64,000 bases of DNA from Methylobacterium durans (lineage in GTDB: Bacteria > Pseudomonadota > Alphaproteobacteria > Rhizobiales > Beijerinckiaceae). The notes under the pieces were generated by a model. That model made no database searches. It saw only the letters and a list, made by a program, of their open reading frames with translations, and had not been told where the DNA came from. The DNA lies in contig NZ_CP029550.1 of NCBI RefSeq assembly GCF_003173715.1, positions 2,356,001 to 2,420,000 on the forward strand. The letters run 5' to 3'. Position numbers and translations under genes: made by a program. This document shows, in pieces, positions 1-8,095 of the stretch. Within the stretch, counting starts at the first letter, position 1. Every line of letters starts with the position of its first letter.

Positions 1-336
1 CAGTCCACGGCGGACGCGCTCCAGCGCCTCCTGAGGAACTGGGACGCGGAGGTAGCCGCCTACCGCGACCTCGCGGCCGTCGCGGCGGGCGTCGGGGCGG
101 GCTCGGTCGCGCCCGACCTTCTCATTCTCGATTACCATCTCGACGACGGCGCCTGCGGCCTCGACGTGGCGGCCTATCTCCGCAACATCGCCCAGGCGGC
201 GCTGCCCGTGATCGTCACCACGGCGGATTACTCGCCCGAGATCGAGCGCGAGGTCGCCGGCATCGGCGCGGAGCTGGTGCATAAGCCGATCAAGCCGGCG
301 CAGCTGCGCTCGCTCCTCACCTACATGCTGACCTGA
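1..336 (+). CDS. C-terminal part of a response-regulator receiver protein (5' end outside the window)
   Basis: The frame is open from base 1 to a TGA at 334-336 and gives 111 residues. It contains the second half of a CheY-like receiver domain: LLILDYHL carries the probable phosphoacceptor Asp (about residue 44 of the fragment), VIVTTAD carries the switch Thr/Ser strand, and HKPIKPAQL carries the conserved Lys-Pro. The protein ends just after the receiver fold, so this is the C-terminal REC domain of a larger protein. A hybrid sensor kinase is the usual parent for this LDYHLDDG type, but that is an inference because the upstream part is missing. It converges on the DUF5666 gene with an 18-base gap. 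Confidence 0.8.
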   Translation, partial: QSTADALQRLLRNWDAEVAAYRDLAAVAAGVGAGSVAPDLLILDYHLDDGACGLDVAAYLRNIAQAALPVIVTTADYSPEIEREVAGIGAELVHKPIKPAQLRSLLTYMLT

Positions 337-354
337 GCGGACGGAGCAGGCCGC

Positions 355-1692
355 TCATCGACGGCCGCCGAATCCGCCCGGGCCTCCGAGACCGCCGGGA
401 CCACCCAGCCCCCCGGGCCGCCGAGCCCGCCCCGCGCACCGCGTCTCCCGGACCGCCGAGCCCGCCCGGCCCGCCGCCGGGCCCGCCCCCGATTCCACCG
501 AATCCGCTCGGCCGGTCGCCCTGGAACGGGCGTGGGTCGATGTCGAGCCCGCGCGGCCCGGCACCGCCGAGGCCGCCGGGACTGCCGCCGGCGCGACCGC
601 CGCCCGGACGGCCGAACCCGTCCGGTCCGCCTTGCCCGGGGAGCCCGTTCCGAAGGTCGATTCGGTCCGGCAGGCGATCGAAGCGGTTCGGCGCCCCCGG
701 CTGCCGCTCCGGCGCGGGACCGGGCGCGGCGCGCTCGTCGATGCGCAGGCGCTCGACCGTCAGGCGACCGTCGCGGGCGATGTCGGTCGTCAGGACCGCG
801 CGCACGCTGCCGCGCCGCGGCACCGCGGCGCTTGGGCCCCCGCCACGTCGATGCCCGAACCGAGGGCGAGCCGGTCTCCGCGCCGGCCGATATAGGCCTC
901 GATTGAGACCCGCTTCAGTCCGGCGCCGAATTTCGCGCCCGCCTCCTCGACGCTCGCGACCGTGAGGCCGGACGGACTCAGCTCGCCCGTGACGAGGATC
1001 CGGCGGCCGACGAGGCCGGGATCCAGGGAGGCGAGGCGCAGCCGTCCGATCGTCGGCGCTCCGTCCTTGGCCTTCCGAACCGGGCCCGCGACCCGCGCGG
1101 CTCCGCCCGTCCGCGGCTCGACGAGGCTCGCCACGATCGTCCCGTCGGGACGGCGCAGCCCGCTCACGGCGACGCGGTCGCCGACCTTGAGCCCGCCCGG
1201 CCAGGACTTGCGCCAATCGGCGCCGAGCCCCGCCGTCGAGACGGCTTGGCCGAGGACTGTGAAGCCACCCTTCGCGACAGCCTCAACCGGACCGACCACC
1301 TCGCTCGTCACCTCGATCCGGCCCGTCGAGAGGCCGCCCCCGGAATCGCGGGCGACGACCCGCACCACGTGGCCGATCCTGAGATCGGAGGCCGCCGCCG
1401 CCGCGCCGTCGATGCGCACCGCGACGTCCGCCGGGTAGGCGATGCGCAGGTCGTTGACGACGATCGACCCGAATCGGCGGATCGTGCCGATGACGCCGGT
1501 GCCGCCGATGCCGCGGTCGCCCTCGCCCGGGCTGCCGCCCTCCCCCTCGCCGGGGCGGGCGCCCGTGCCGCCGATTCCCTGGTCGCGGATGGGGGCATCG
1601 GGCGCGGCCTGCCCGGGCCCCGGCAGCCACAGGGCGCCGAGCCCGGCGAGGAGGCGCAGGAGGCCGCGGCGGGTCGGAGCGGATGCGCGCAT
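355..1692 (-). CDS. Secreted DUF5666-domain protein with a Gly/Pro-rich tail (three frame breaks in this sequence)
   Basis: The protein starts at ATG 1692 with an Arg-rich, hydrophobic signal sequence ending near PGQAAP. Repeated DUF5666-type beta units follow (IGTIRRFGSIVVND, VGPVEAVAKGGFTVLGQ, LVTGELSPSGLTVASVEE). The frame breaks at a C5 run (837-841), and the family sequence continues in another frame (RAVLTTDIARDGRLTVERL). Two further breaks lie in the Gly-rich tail at C4 430-433 and C6 409-414. One restored base at each gives about 446 residues ending in a GGPGGLGGPGGF-like repeat before the stop at 355. The function of DUF5666 is unknown; the signal sequence suggests export. The stop of the upstream DUF6502 gene overlaps an alternative GTG start at 1707, so the two are probably co-transcribed. 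Confidence 0.75.
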
Positions 1693-1703
1693 GCGGGGAG
1701 CCG

Positions 1704-2543
1704 TCACGCCGGATCGCCGGAGGCGGCGGGAGGAACGCTCTCGGCGTAGACGTAGAGGCCGAAGTTCCAGCGGTGGCTGCCGCCGGGATCGGTCTCGCAG
1801 GCGGCGTGCGCCTCGCGGTTGGCCTGTTGCAGGGCCTCCATCGCGATCTCGCGGGCTCGGGCTTCGAGGCGCTTGGCGAGATCCTCCGAGAGCCCGTCGT
1901 AATGCACCGCCCGCTCCAGGAAGGGCGGCGTGTCGCCGACGATGTTGGCCACGCTCGCCGCGATATGGTCGTGCAGGTTGCGGCCGAAATAGTAGAGCTG
2001 CGGCTCGCCCCCGCCCTTCGGCACGTAGGCGCTCTCGGTGAGCACGATCCGCCCTTCCGGGTCGATCGTCGCAAAACCTCGGTCGAGCCATTCGTCGAGG
2101 ACGGCGCGGGGGCGCAGGTCCCGCGTCACGCCCGCGACGAGGCTCTCGAAGGAGGCCGCCCCGCCCTCGGCCGAGCGTGGCAGCGGCGATGGCCGACCGG
2201 CCCGGTCGGTGAATGCGGGGTCGGCGAGCCAGCGGGCGACGATCCGGCTTGTGCGCGAGACCGCGACCGGCACCGCGCTTACCGGTGCGCCCGCCCCGCG
2301 CAGGCGGCGCACCTCCTTGCGGTGAATGCCGGTGAGCAGGCTGACGCGGCTGTCGGTCTGCTCCTTGCCGGGCAGAGCGAAGTCGTACTCCGCGACATTC
2401 ACGTAGAGCTCGCGCAGCAGGTTCGTCAGGGCCGGGAAGGTGATGCCGCGCGCGACGAACAGCCGGACCAGCGGACGCAGCAGGCGCGCCACGGGCGCGT
2501 GCAGGCTTGCGCCTTCGGGGGCTGTCGGGGCGGTCTCGCTCAT
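1704..2543 (-). CDS. DUF6502 family protein
   Basis: The gene encodes 279 residues from ATG 2543 with no signal peptide or membrane segment, so it is cytoplasmic. The N-terminal LLRPLVRLFVARGITFPALT followed by LLTGIHRKEVRRLR resembles the DUF6502 family, where this part looks like a helical, possibly DNA-binding, region. The C-terminal half (LHDHIAASVANIVGD, HYDGLSEDLAKRLEARAREIA) is helical and conserved in the family. No molecular function is established. It lies directly upstream of the DUF5666 gene, a pairing I recall from other Proteobacteria. The intergenic region upstream (2544-2684) carries paired GTGGGA palindromes that could serve this gene and the divergent gene at 2685. Confidence 0.75.
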   Translation of the reverse strand: MSETAPTAPEGASLHAPVARLLRPLVRLFVARGITFPALTNLLRELYVNVAEYDFALPGKEQTDSRVSLLTGIHRKEVRRLRGAGAPVSAVPVAVSRTSRIVARWLADPAFTDRAGRPSPLPRSAEGGAASFESLVAGVTRDLRPRAVLDEWLDRGFATIDPEGRIVLTESAYVPKGGGEPQLYYFGRNLHDHIAASVANIVGDTPPFLERAVHYDGLSEDLAKRLEARAREIAMEALQQANREAHAACETDPGGSHRWNFGLYVYAESVPPAASGDPA

Positions 2544-2566
2544 GCGCCGAACTTACGGAGCGCTGC

Positions 2567-2673
2567 GTGGGACGCAATCCCACGAGGTGCGTTCTCGCAC
2601 CGGGACAATCGGATTTTCAATTGACGTGGGAATTTTGCACACATAAGTCTCTGGCGTGGTCAAATTTCCCACG
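2567..2673. promoter_or_regulatory. Two GTGGGA/TCCCAC palindromes in the divergent intergenic region
   Basis: GTGGGA at 2567-2572 faces TCCCAC at 2578-2583 across five bases. A second pair is CGTGGGAATTT at 2625-2635 facing AAATTTCCCACG at 2662-2673 (one mismatch, 26-base spacer). Both lie in the 141 bp between the divergent starts at 2543 and 2685, which is A+T-rich for this genome. Repeated, oppositely oriented copies of one hexamer suggest an operator for a dimeric regulator. The regulator is unknown, and the DUF6502 protein is one untested possibility. Confidence 0.4.
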
Positions 2674-2684
2674 GACGAGAGCCG

Positions 2685-2993
2685 ATGAGCGCAATCCGGA
2701 TCCATCTCCAAGACGCCGCGCTGCCGCCGCTCCATCCTCCGGCCGCAACCCGCTCTCGGATCGCGCCGGTCTTCGCTCTCGCTCCCGTTCGTCGCGGCCT
2801 GTTCTGCCTGGTCGCCCTCGCCCTACCCGTCCTCGGAATCGGCCTCGCGGATCAGGTCCACCGCGCGAACCGCTCCGGGACGCCGCAGGCCGCCGCCCCG
2901 CTCACCCCCTCGCGCGGGGCGGCGGCTCTCTCCCTCGGTCCCCGCTCCGGCGGGACCACCCTCGTGACGCTCGATCTCCGGCAGCGCCCATGA
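2685..2993 (+). CDS. Small membrane-anchored protein of unknown function
   Basis: This 102-residue frame starts at ATG 2685. A single hydrophobic stretch lies around residues 38-56 (GLFCLVALALPVLGIGLADQ), preceded by a basic segment, so a membrane anchor or uncleaved signal is likely. The rest is Pro/Ala/Arg-rich with no recognisable domain. Its TGA (2991-2993) overlaps the ATG of the next small gene (ATGA at 2990-2993), which indicates translational coupling and supports both being real. I do not recognise a family. Confidence 0.45.
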   Translation: MSAIRIHLQDAALPPLHPPAATRSRIAPVFALAPVRRGLFCLVALALPVLGIGLADQVHRANRSGTPQAAAPLTPSRGAAALSLGPRSGGTTLVTLDLRQRP

Positions 2994-3133
2994 GCGAGCG
3001 ATCCGCCTCCGTCGGTTCGGCCCTGTGCCGGGTCGAGGAATCCGACACCTGCGGCGGCGCCCGGATCCTCGATCTCGCGATCTGCCTGATCCTCGCCGTC
3101 GCCATCATCACCCTGCTGATGCTGGCGCTCTGA
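2990..3133 (+). CDS. 47-residue single-span membrane protein
   Basis: ATG 2990 overlaps the stop of the preceding gene by four bases. The product has a short polar N-terminus containing two Cys residues and a C-terminal hydrophobic helix (LAICLILAVAIITLLMLAL) that runs to the stop, like a tail-anchored membrane peptide. No family is recognised. Support comes from the ATGA coupling and the clean membrane helix. It lies 35 bp before the outer-membrane protein gene and may share its transcript. Confidence 0.4.
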   Translation: MSERSASVGSALCRVEESDTCGGARILDLAICLILAVAIITLLMLAL

Positions 3134-3168
3134 GGGCCGGCCCGCTTCCCACAACACGAGATGATCCG

Positions 3169-3921
3169 ATGCTGAGAACGCTTCCGGCTGCCTGCCTGAC
3201 GCTCGCCGCGCTGCTGCCCGCGAGCCTGGACGGGGCCTCCGCCGCCGATCTGCCACGCCGGGAGGCGCCGCTTCCGGCCCTGCCGATCCCGCCCGCTTTC
3301 ACCTGGACAGGCTTCTATCTCGGCGTGAACGCAGGCTACGGCTTCCGCGGCGCGCCCTCGACGTTCGGGGACGCCACCTACGGCACCGTCACGCAATCGA
3401 GCCGGGACCGCGGCGGCTTTCTCGGCGGCGTGCAGGCCGGCTACAATTATCAGCTGAGCCCGGGCTCCGGTCTCGTCCTCGGCCTGGAGACCGACGTCCA
3501 GGGCACGGCTTTCGCCAGGGCCGACGCGGCCTATCTGGGCACGACCCCCTATTACAGCGTGGCGCCGAACCTCGATTATTTCGGCACGGCCCGCGGCCGC
3601 GTCGGCTACGCCTTCGACCGGGTGATGATCTACGGCACGGGCGGCTTCGCCTACGGCGGGGGCGGACGCTCCGGCTATGCCGGCGCCTATACCGGCACGC
3701 TGCCGGATTCGAGCCGGATCGGCTACGCGGTGGGCGGCGGCCTCGAATATGCCTTCGCCGACCGCTGGTCGGCCAAGATCGAGGCCCTCTACGTCAATCT
3801 GCGCCGCAGCTGGGCGAATTCCGCGACCGTCTTCGATGCGAGCGTGCCGGCCTATTACGGCATCGGCCGCACCGATCCGGGCTTCGCGGTCGTGCGCGCC
3901 GGCCTCAACTACCGCTGGTAA
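3169..3921 (+). CDS. Outer-membrane beta-barrel protein (Omp25/Omp31-like porin family)
   Basis: The gene encodes 250 residues. A signal peptide (LTLAALLPASLDGASAAD) precedes the family hallmark FTWTGFYLGVNAGYGF, and alternating Gly/aromatic strands follow (GFLGGVQAGYNYQL, YFGTARGRVGYAFDRVMIYG, VGGGLEYAFADRWSAKIEAL). It ends in LNYRW with a C-terminal aromatic residue, as required for Bam-dependent assembly. Alphaproteobacterial proteins of this type form eight-stranded outer-membrane barrels and are abundant surface proteins. The start at 3169 puts the signal peptide at the N-terminus. The ligand or permeability role is not known. Confidence 0.85.
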   Translation: MLRTLPAACLTLAALLPASLDGASAADLPRREAPLPALPIPPAFTWTGFYLGVNAGYGFRGAPSTFGDATYGTVTQSSRDRGGFLGGVQAGYNYQLSPGSGLVLGLETDVQGTAFARADAAYLGTTPYYSVAPNLDYFGTARGRVGYAFDRVMIYGTGGFAYGGGGRSGYAGAYTGTLPDSSRIGYAVGGGLEYAFADRWSAKIEALYVNLRRSWANSATVFDASVPAYYGIGRTDPGFAVVRAGLNYRW

Positions 3922-4019
3922 TTCTGCACAACCTTGGAGCGAAGCTGAGCCTTGCCGCAGCGCGGCAGGCTCCCATCTTGAGCGGCGGAGGGGCAATTCC
4001 GGACACGGAAGGACCTGCC

Positions 4020-4406
4020 TTGAACGTCTCGATGCTCGCCCGCCCGAGGGGTTGCCGGATCGGCACCGCGGCGGTTCTCGGCCTCGCGCTCACGATCGCC
4101 GGCCCGGCCCTCGGCCAGGATCTGCCGCAACTCGATCCCGGCCGCGGCGCCCTCCTCATCCACGGCAATTACTGCGGGCCGGGCAATCGCGGGCCGGCCT
4201 ACCCGCCGGTCGACGCCCTCGACCTCGCCTGCATGCACCACGATGCCTGCACGCCACCGCCCGGCAAACTTCCGCACTGCGCCTGTCACGACCGGCTGCA
4301 CGCGGAAGCCGGACTCGTCGCCCGCAACCCGGCGGTGCCGCGGGCGATCCGCGACAAGGCGAAGTTCATCTCGGACGGGGCGATGCTGCTGCCCTGCCTG
4401 GATTGA
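4020..4406 (+). CDS. Secreted phospholipase A2-like protein
   Basis: The start is probably TTG 4020, because AAGGA at 4009-4013 lies six bases upstream; ATG 4032 is the alternative. The product has 128 residues. A signal peptide ends near GPALGQ. The mature part has NYCGPGNRG and then ACMHHDACTPP, which matches the CxxHDxC calcium/catalytic helix of secreted phospholipase A2, followed by HCACHDRL with a catalytic-type Asp and more Cys. The spacing of GPGN (calcium loop) and the HD pair fits a minimal bacterial PLA2 fold. Phospholipid hydrolysis is inferred from these motifs only. The gene ends seven bases from the convergent grpE. Confidence 0.65.
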   Translation: MNVSMLARPRGCRIGTAAVLGLALTIAGPALGQDLPQLDPGRGALLIHGNYCGPGNRGPAYPPVDALDLACMHHDACTPPPGKLPHCACHDRLHAEAGLVARNPAVPRAIRDKAKFISDGAMLLPCLD

Positions 4407-4413
4407 CGCCGTC

Positions 4414-5028
4414 TCACCCCGCGTCGGTCGCCGGGGCCGGCTTCGGGCCGCCCTTGGCGACGCCGACGAGGGCGGGGCGCAGGACGCGCTCGCCGATGAC
4501 GTAGCCGGCCTGGACCACCTGAACCACCGTGCCCGACGGTACCTCGGCATTCGGCACCTCGAACATCGCCTGATGCCGGTTCGGGTCGAAGCGCTGCCCC
4601 TGGGGATCCACGATCTTCACCCCGTGCCGCTCCAGGGTCTTGGCGAGGTCGCGCTCGGTCAGGTCGATCCCGTCGAGGAGACCCTTCAGGGCGCCCTCCG
4701 CCCCGGCCCGCGCCTCGGCCGGCACGCTCTCGATGGCGCGGCGGACGTTGTCGGCGACGTTCAGCATGTCGCGGGCGAAGTTCGTCACCGCGTAGGTGCG
4801 GGCGTCGGCCACCTCGCGCTCGGTCCGGCGCCGCAGGTTCTCCATCTCGGCCAGCGTGCGCAGGACGCGGTCCTTCAGCTCGTCCCGCTCGGCGATGACG
4901 CCGGCGACGGCGTCCGCGCTGGGCTGCGCGTCCGGAGCCGATCCGTCCAGGCCGGTCTCGGGCGCCTGCTCCGCGTTCCGGCTCGCGTCCTCGTGCCGGC
5001 CGTCTTGCTCCATGTCGTTGCTCATCAT
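4414..5028 (-). CDS. grpE: Nucleotide exchange factor GrpE
   Basis: The gene encodes 204 residues. GrpE dimers release ADP from DnaK in the cytoplasmic chaperone cycle. An acidic, low-complexity N-terminus of about 45 residues leads into a long coiled-coil helix ([24 protein letters not shown]). The four-helix region ([16 protein letters not shown]) follows, and then the C-terminal beta domain with the family signature ([20 protein letters not shown]). ATG 5028 is followed by further in-frame ATGs at 5025 and 5013, so the exact start is uncertain by up to five codons. It is co-directional with glnD upstream (81 bp gap). Confidence 0.95.
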   Translation of the reverse strand: MMSNDMEQDGRHEDASRNAEQAPETGLDGSAPDAQPSADAVAGVIAERDELKDRVLRTLAEMENLRRRTEREVADARTYAVTNFARDMLNVADNVRRAIESVPAEARAGAEGALKGLLDGIDLTERDLAKTLERHGVKIVDPQGQRFDPNRHQAMFEVPNAEVPSGTVVQVVQAGYVIGERVLRPALVGVAKGGPKPAPATDAG

Positions 5029-5109
5029 CGCGATTCTGTCGTGGCCAAGGATTCGGGGATGGCCGCTGATATCAGGCGGCGCGCCCGCGAAATCAACCCG
5101 CGGCCGGTC

Positions 5110-7902
5110 TCAGGCCTCCCGCGGCGGCGGCGCCGCGACGAGCGCCTCCAGGCCCTCCGCCTTGAGGGCCGCCACGTCGCCCGCGAACACCTCCATCACG
5201 GCGCTGCGGATCGCGGCCTGCCGGTCCGGCTGGATGACCCGGGTGCCGGTGAGGTCGGTGACGTAGAAGACGTCGACCGCCCGCTCGCCGAAGGTCGCCA
5301 CGTGCGCCGAGGTGATGTTGAGGGAGAGGCGGCTGAGGGCCGTCGTCAGCTCGTAGAGCAGGCCCGGCCGGTCGAGGCCGGTGATCTCGACCACCGTCTC
5401 GCGGCTCGACAGGGCGTTGTCGATGAACACGTCCGGCGGCACCGGGAAGGTCTTGGCGCGGGTGCTCGTCGGGGGGTGCTTGTCGGCCACGAGCTCGGCG
5501 ATCTTGATCTCGCCCTTGAGCGCCCGCTCGATCGCCGCGGTGATGCGCTTGGCGCGGCGCAACTCGTCCTCGTCCCGCTCGAAGGCGCGGGAGACGAAGA
5601 TCGAGTCGAGGGCGAAGCCGTCCGTCGTCGTGAAGATCTGCGCGTCCACGATGTTGCCGCCGGCCGCCGCGCAGGCGCCGGTCACGATGGCCAGGAGCCT
5701 CGGGTGATCGGGCGAGTAGACGGTGAGTTCCGTGACGCCGCGGACCGGATCGGTCTCGACCTCGGTCGCGACCGTCCGGCCCTCCCCGGTCAGGCGCTTG
5801 ATGAAGCCTGCGTTCTTGAACTGGCGCACCGCCTCGACCTTGAGCCAGTAAGCTTGGTTGTGGCGGGCGGCATAGGCGTCGAATTCCTCCGAGGACCAGG
5901 CCGAGAGCTGCTCGCGGAGCGCCATCTGGATCAGGCGGACCCGGTCCGTGCGCGCGATCTCCGAGTGACCGCCCGAGAGCACCACCTCGGTCTCGTCGTA
6001 GAGGGTGCGGATCAGCGTGCCCTTCCAGGCGGTCCAGACGCCGGGCCCGACCGCCGTGATGTCGGCCACCGTCAGGATGGCGAGGAGGCGCAGGCGCTCC
6101 AGCGTCTGCACGACGCTCGCGAACTTCTCGATCGTCTTCGGGTCCGAGAGGTCGCGGCTCTGGGCCGTCATCGACATCAGGAGGTGATGCTCCACGAGCC
6201 AGGCCACCATCTCGGTCTCGGCCTGGGAGAGGCCGAAGCGCGGCCCGAGCTTCTGGGCGATGGCCGCGCCCGCGATCGAGTGGTCCTCCGGACGCCCCTT
6301 GGCGATGTCGTGCAGGAGGATCGCGACGTAGAGGGCGGTGCGGTTGTGGATCGTGCCGATGAGGCGCGAGACGAGGGGGAACTCCTCCTCGGCCCGGCCG
6401 GAATCGATCGCCGCCAGCACGCCGAGGGTGCGCAGCAGGTGCTCGTCCACGGTGAAGTGGTGGTACATGTTGAACTGCATCATCGCGACGATGCGGCCGA
6501 AATCCGGGATGAAGCGGCCGAGCACGCCCGCCTCGTTCATCTGGCGCAGGATGGTCTCGGGCGAGTTCTTCGAGGTCAGGATGTCGAGGAACAGGCGGTT
6601 CGCCTCCTCGTCCGCCCGCAGCGTGGGGTTGATCAGGCGCAGGCTGCGGTTGGCGAGGCGCTTGGCATCCGGGTGAATCGCGAGGTTGTGCCGGTCGGCG
6701 AGCCAGAACAGCCGGATCAGGTTGACGGGATCGCGCTCGAAGGCGTCCTCGGCGCGCAGGTTCACCCGGCCGTGGTCGATCCAGAAATCCTCCGCCTCGA
6801 TGGCGGTCGCCCGGAAACGGTCGCGGAAGCGGCCGATCCAGCGGTCGAGGACCGGTGTTCGCTTGGCGTGGCGCGCCTCGAGTTCCGCACAGACGATGGC
6901 AGTGAGGTCACCGACGTCCTTGGCGATCAGGAAATACGCCTTCATGAAGCGCTCGACGCCCGACAGACCGCCGCGCGCACCGAAGCCGATCCGCTCCGCG
7001 ATCCGCGGCTGCAGCCCGAAGGAGAGGCGCTCCTCCGCCCGGCCCGTGGCGAAGTGCATGTGGCAGCGCACCCGCCACAGGAACTCGTCGCAGCGCTCGA
7101 ACAGCTTGAACTCCTCGGGCGTGAACAGGCCGGCCGCGACGAGCTCGGCCTGATCGCGCACCCGGTAGGTATATTTCGCGATCCAGAACAGGGTGTTGAG
7201 GTCGCGCAGGCCGCCCTTGCCGTCCTTGACGTTCGGCTCGACGAGGTAGCGGGAGGCGCCGGCCTTGGCGACGCGGGCATCGCGCTCACGCAGCTTCGCC
7301 TCGACGAACTCGTGGGCCGTGCCCATCACCAGTTCGGCGTCGAAGCGGGTGACGAGTTCCTCGAACAGGCTGCGCGCGCCGAACAGGAAGCGCGCCTCGA
7401 GGAGCGCGGTGCGAATCGTCATGTCCGCGCGCCCCTCGCGCAGGCACTCCTCCACCGAGCGCGTGGCGTGGCCGACCTTCAGTTTGAGGTCCCAGAGCAC
7501 GTAGAGCATCGCCTCGACGACGCTCTCCGACCACGCGGTCTGCTTGTAGGGCAGCAGGAACAGGAGATCGATGTCCGAGCCCGGGGCCATCGTGCCCCGG
7601 CCGTAGCCGCCGGTGGCCACCACCGCGAGTTGCTCGCCGGTCGAGGGATTGTCGTTCGGATAGAGGCGCCAGACGACCGCGTCGTGGATCGCCCGCACCA
7701 CGGCGTCGGTGAGGTTCGACAGGGCCTGCGCGCAGGCGATGCCGTCCCGGTCGCGCAGGAGCTGCTTCTCCGCCTCCTTGTGGCCGCGCTCGATCACGGC
7801 GCGCAGCTCCGGCACGAGGATGGCGCGCAGCTTCGTCGGCTCACGGGCCTCGCGATCGAGGTTGTCGAGGACTTTGCTCAGGGCGGCGGCAGCGTCGAAC
7901 AT
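5110..7902 (-). CDS. glnD: [Protein-PII] uridylyltransferase / uridylyl-removing enzyme GlnD
   Basis: The gene encodes 930 residues, the normal length. GlnD uridylylates PII proteins when glutamine is low and removes UMP when it is high, and so controls nitrogen metabolism. The nucleotidyltransferase core is ATGGYGRGTMAPGSDIDLLF, with catalytic Asp110 and Asp112. The central HD phosphohydrolase domain has LLHDIAKGRPEDHS (H531, D532). Two C-terminal ACT domains sense glutamine (VYSPDHPRLLAIVTGA and ITGLDRPGLLYELTTAL). All key residues are present, so both activities are expected. The gene is uninterrupted and ends 81 bp before grpE. Confidence 0.97.
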   Translation of the reverse strand: MFDAAAALSKVLDNLDREAREPTKLRAILVPELRAVIERGHKEAEKQLLRDRDGIACAQALSNLTDAVVRAIHDAVVWRLYPNDNPSTGEQLAVVATGGYGRGTMAPGSDIDLLFLLPYKQTAWSESVVEAMLYVLWDLKLKVGHATRSVEECLREGRADMTIRTALLEARFLFGARSLFEELVTRFDAELVMGTAHEFVEAKLRERDARVAKAGASRYLVEPNVKDGKGGLRDLNTLFWIAKYTYRVRDQAELVAAGLFTPEEFKLFERCDEFLWRVRCHMHFATGRAEERLSFGLQPRIAERIGFGARGGLSGVERFMKAYFLIAKDVGDLTAIVCAELEARHAKRTPVLDRWIGRFRDRFRATAIEAEDFWIDHGRVNLRAEDAFERDPVNLIRLFWLADRHNLAIHPDAKRLANRSLRLINPTLRADEEANRLFLDILTSKNSPETILRQMNEAGVLGRFIPDFGRIVAMMQFNMYHHFTVDEHLLRTLGVLAAIDSGRAEEEFPLVSRLIGTIHNRTALYVAILLHDIAKGRPEDHSIAGAAIAQKLGPRFGLSQAETEMVAWLVEHHLLMSMTAQSRDLSDPKTIEKFASVVQTLERLRLLAILTVADITAVGPGVWTAWKGTLIRTLYDETEVVLSGGHSEIARTDRVRLIQMALREQLSAWSSEEFDAYAARHNQAYWLKVEAVRQFKNAGFIKRLTGEGRTVATEVETDPVRGVTELTVYSPDHPRLLAIVTGACAAAGGNIVDAQIFTTTDGFALDSIFVSRAFERDEDELRRAKRITAAIERALKGEIKIAELVADKHPPTSTRAKTFPVPPDVFIDNALSSRETVVEITGLDRPGLLYELTTALSRLSLNITSAHVATFGERAVDVFYVTDLTGTRVIQPDRQAAIRSAVMEVFAGDVAALKAEGLEALVAAPPPREA

Positions 7903-8095
7903 GCCTATCCCGTTAGCACGTTACGCCGAAGCTGCCAGCGGGCGGAACACGGCGGGAACAGTGGGCTTCTTCTCCCGGGCCCGGAATCCGGAGGGCGTTC
8001 TCCTATCCGGAAATTTTGTTTGACGAAACGAACGGAATTGCCTAGCTGATCCGCCTCACGCGCGGGATAATAGGCGCGCTCGGCAGGGGAGATCG

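Noticed and set aside
4243..8049. 1268-residue frame opposite grpE and glnD
   Set aside because: It is the antisense shadow of two well-supported genes. The product is His/Arg/Glu-rich with no domain.
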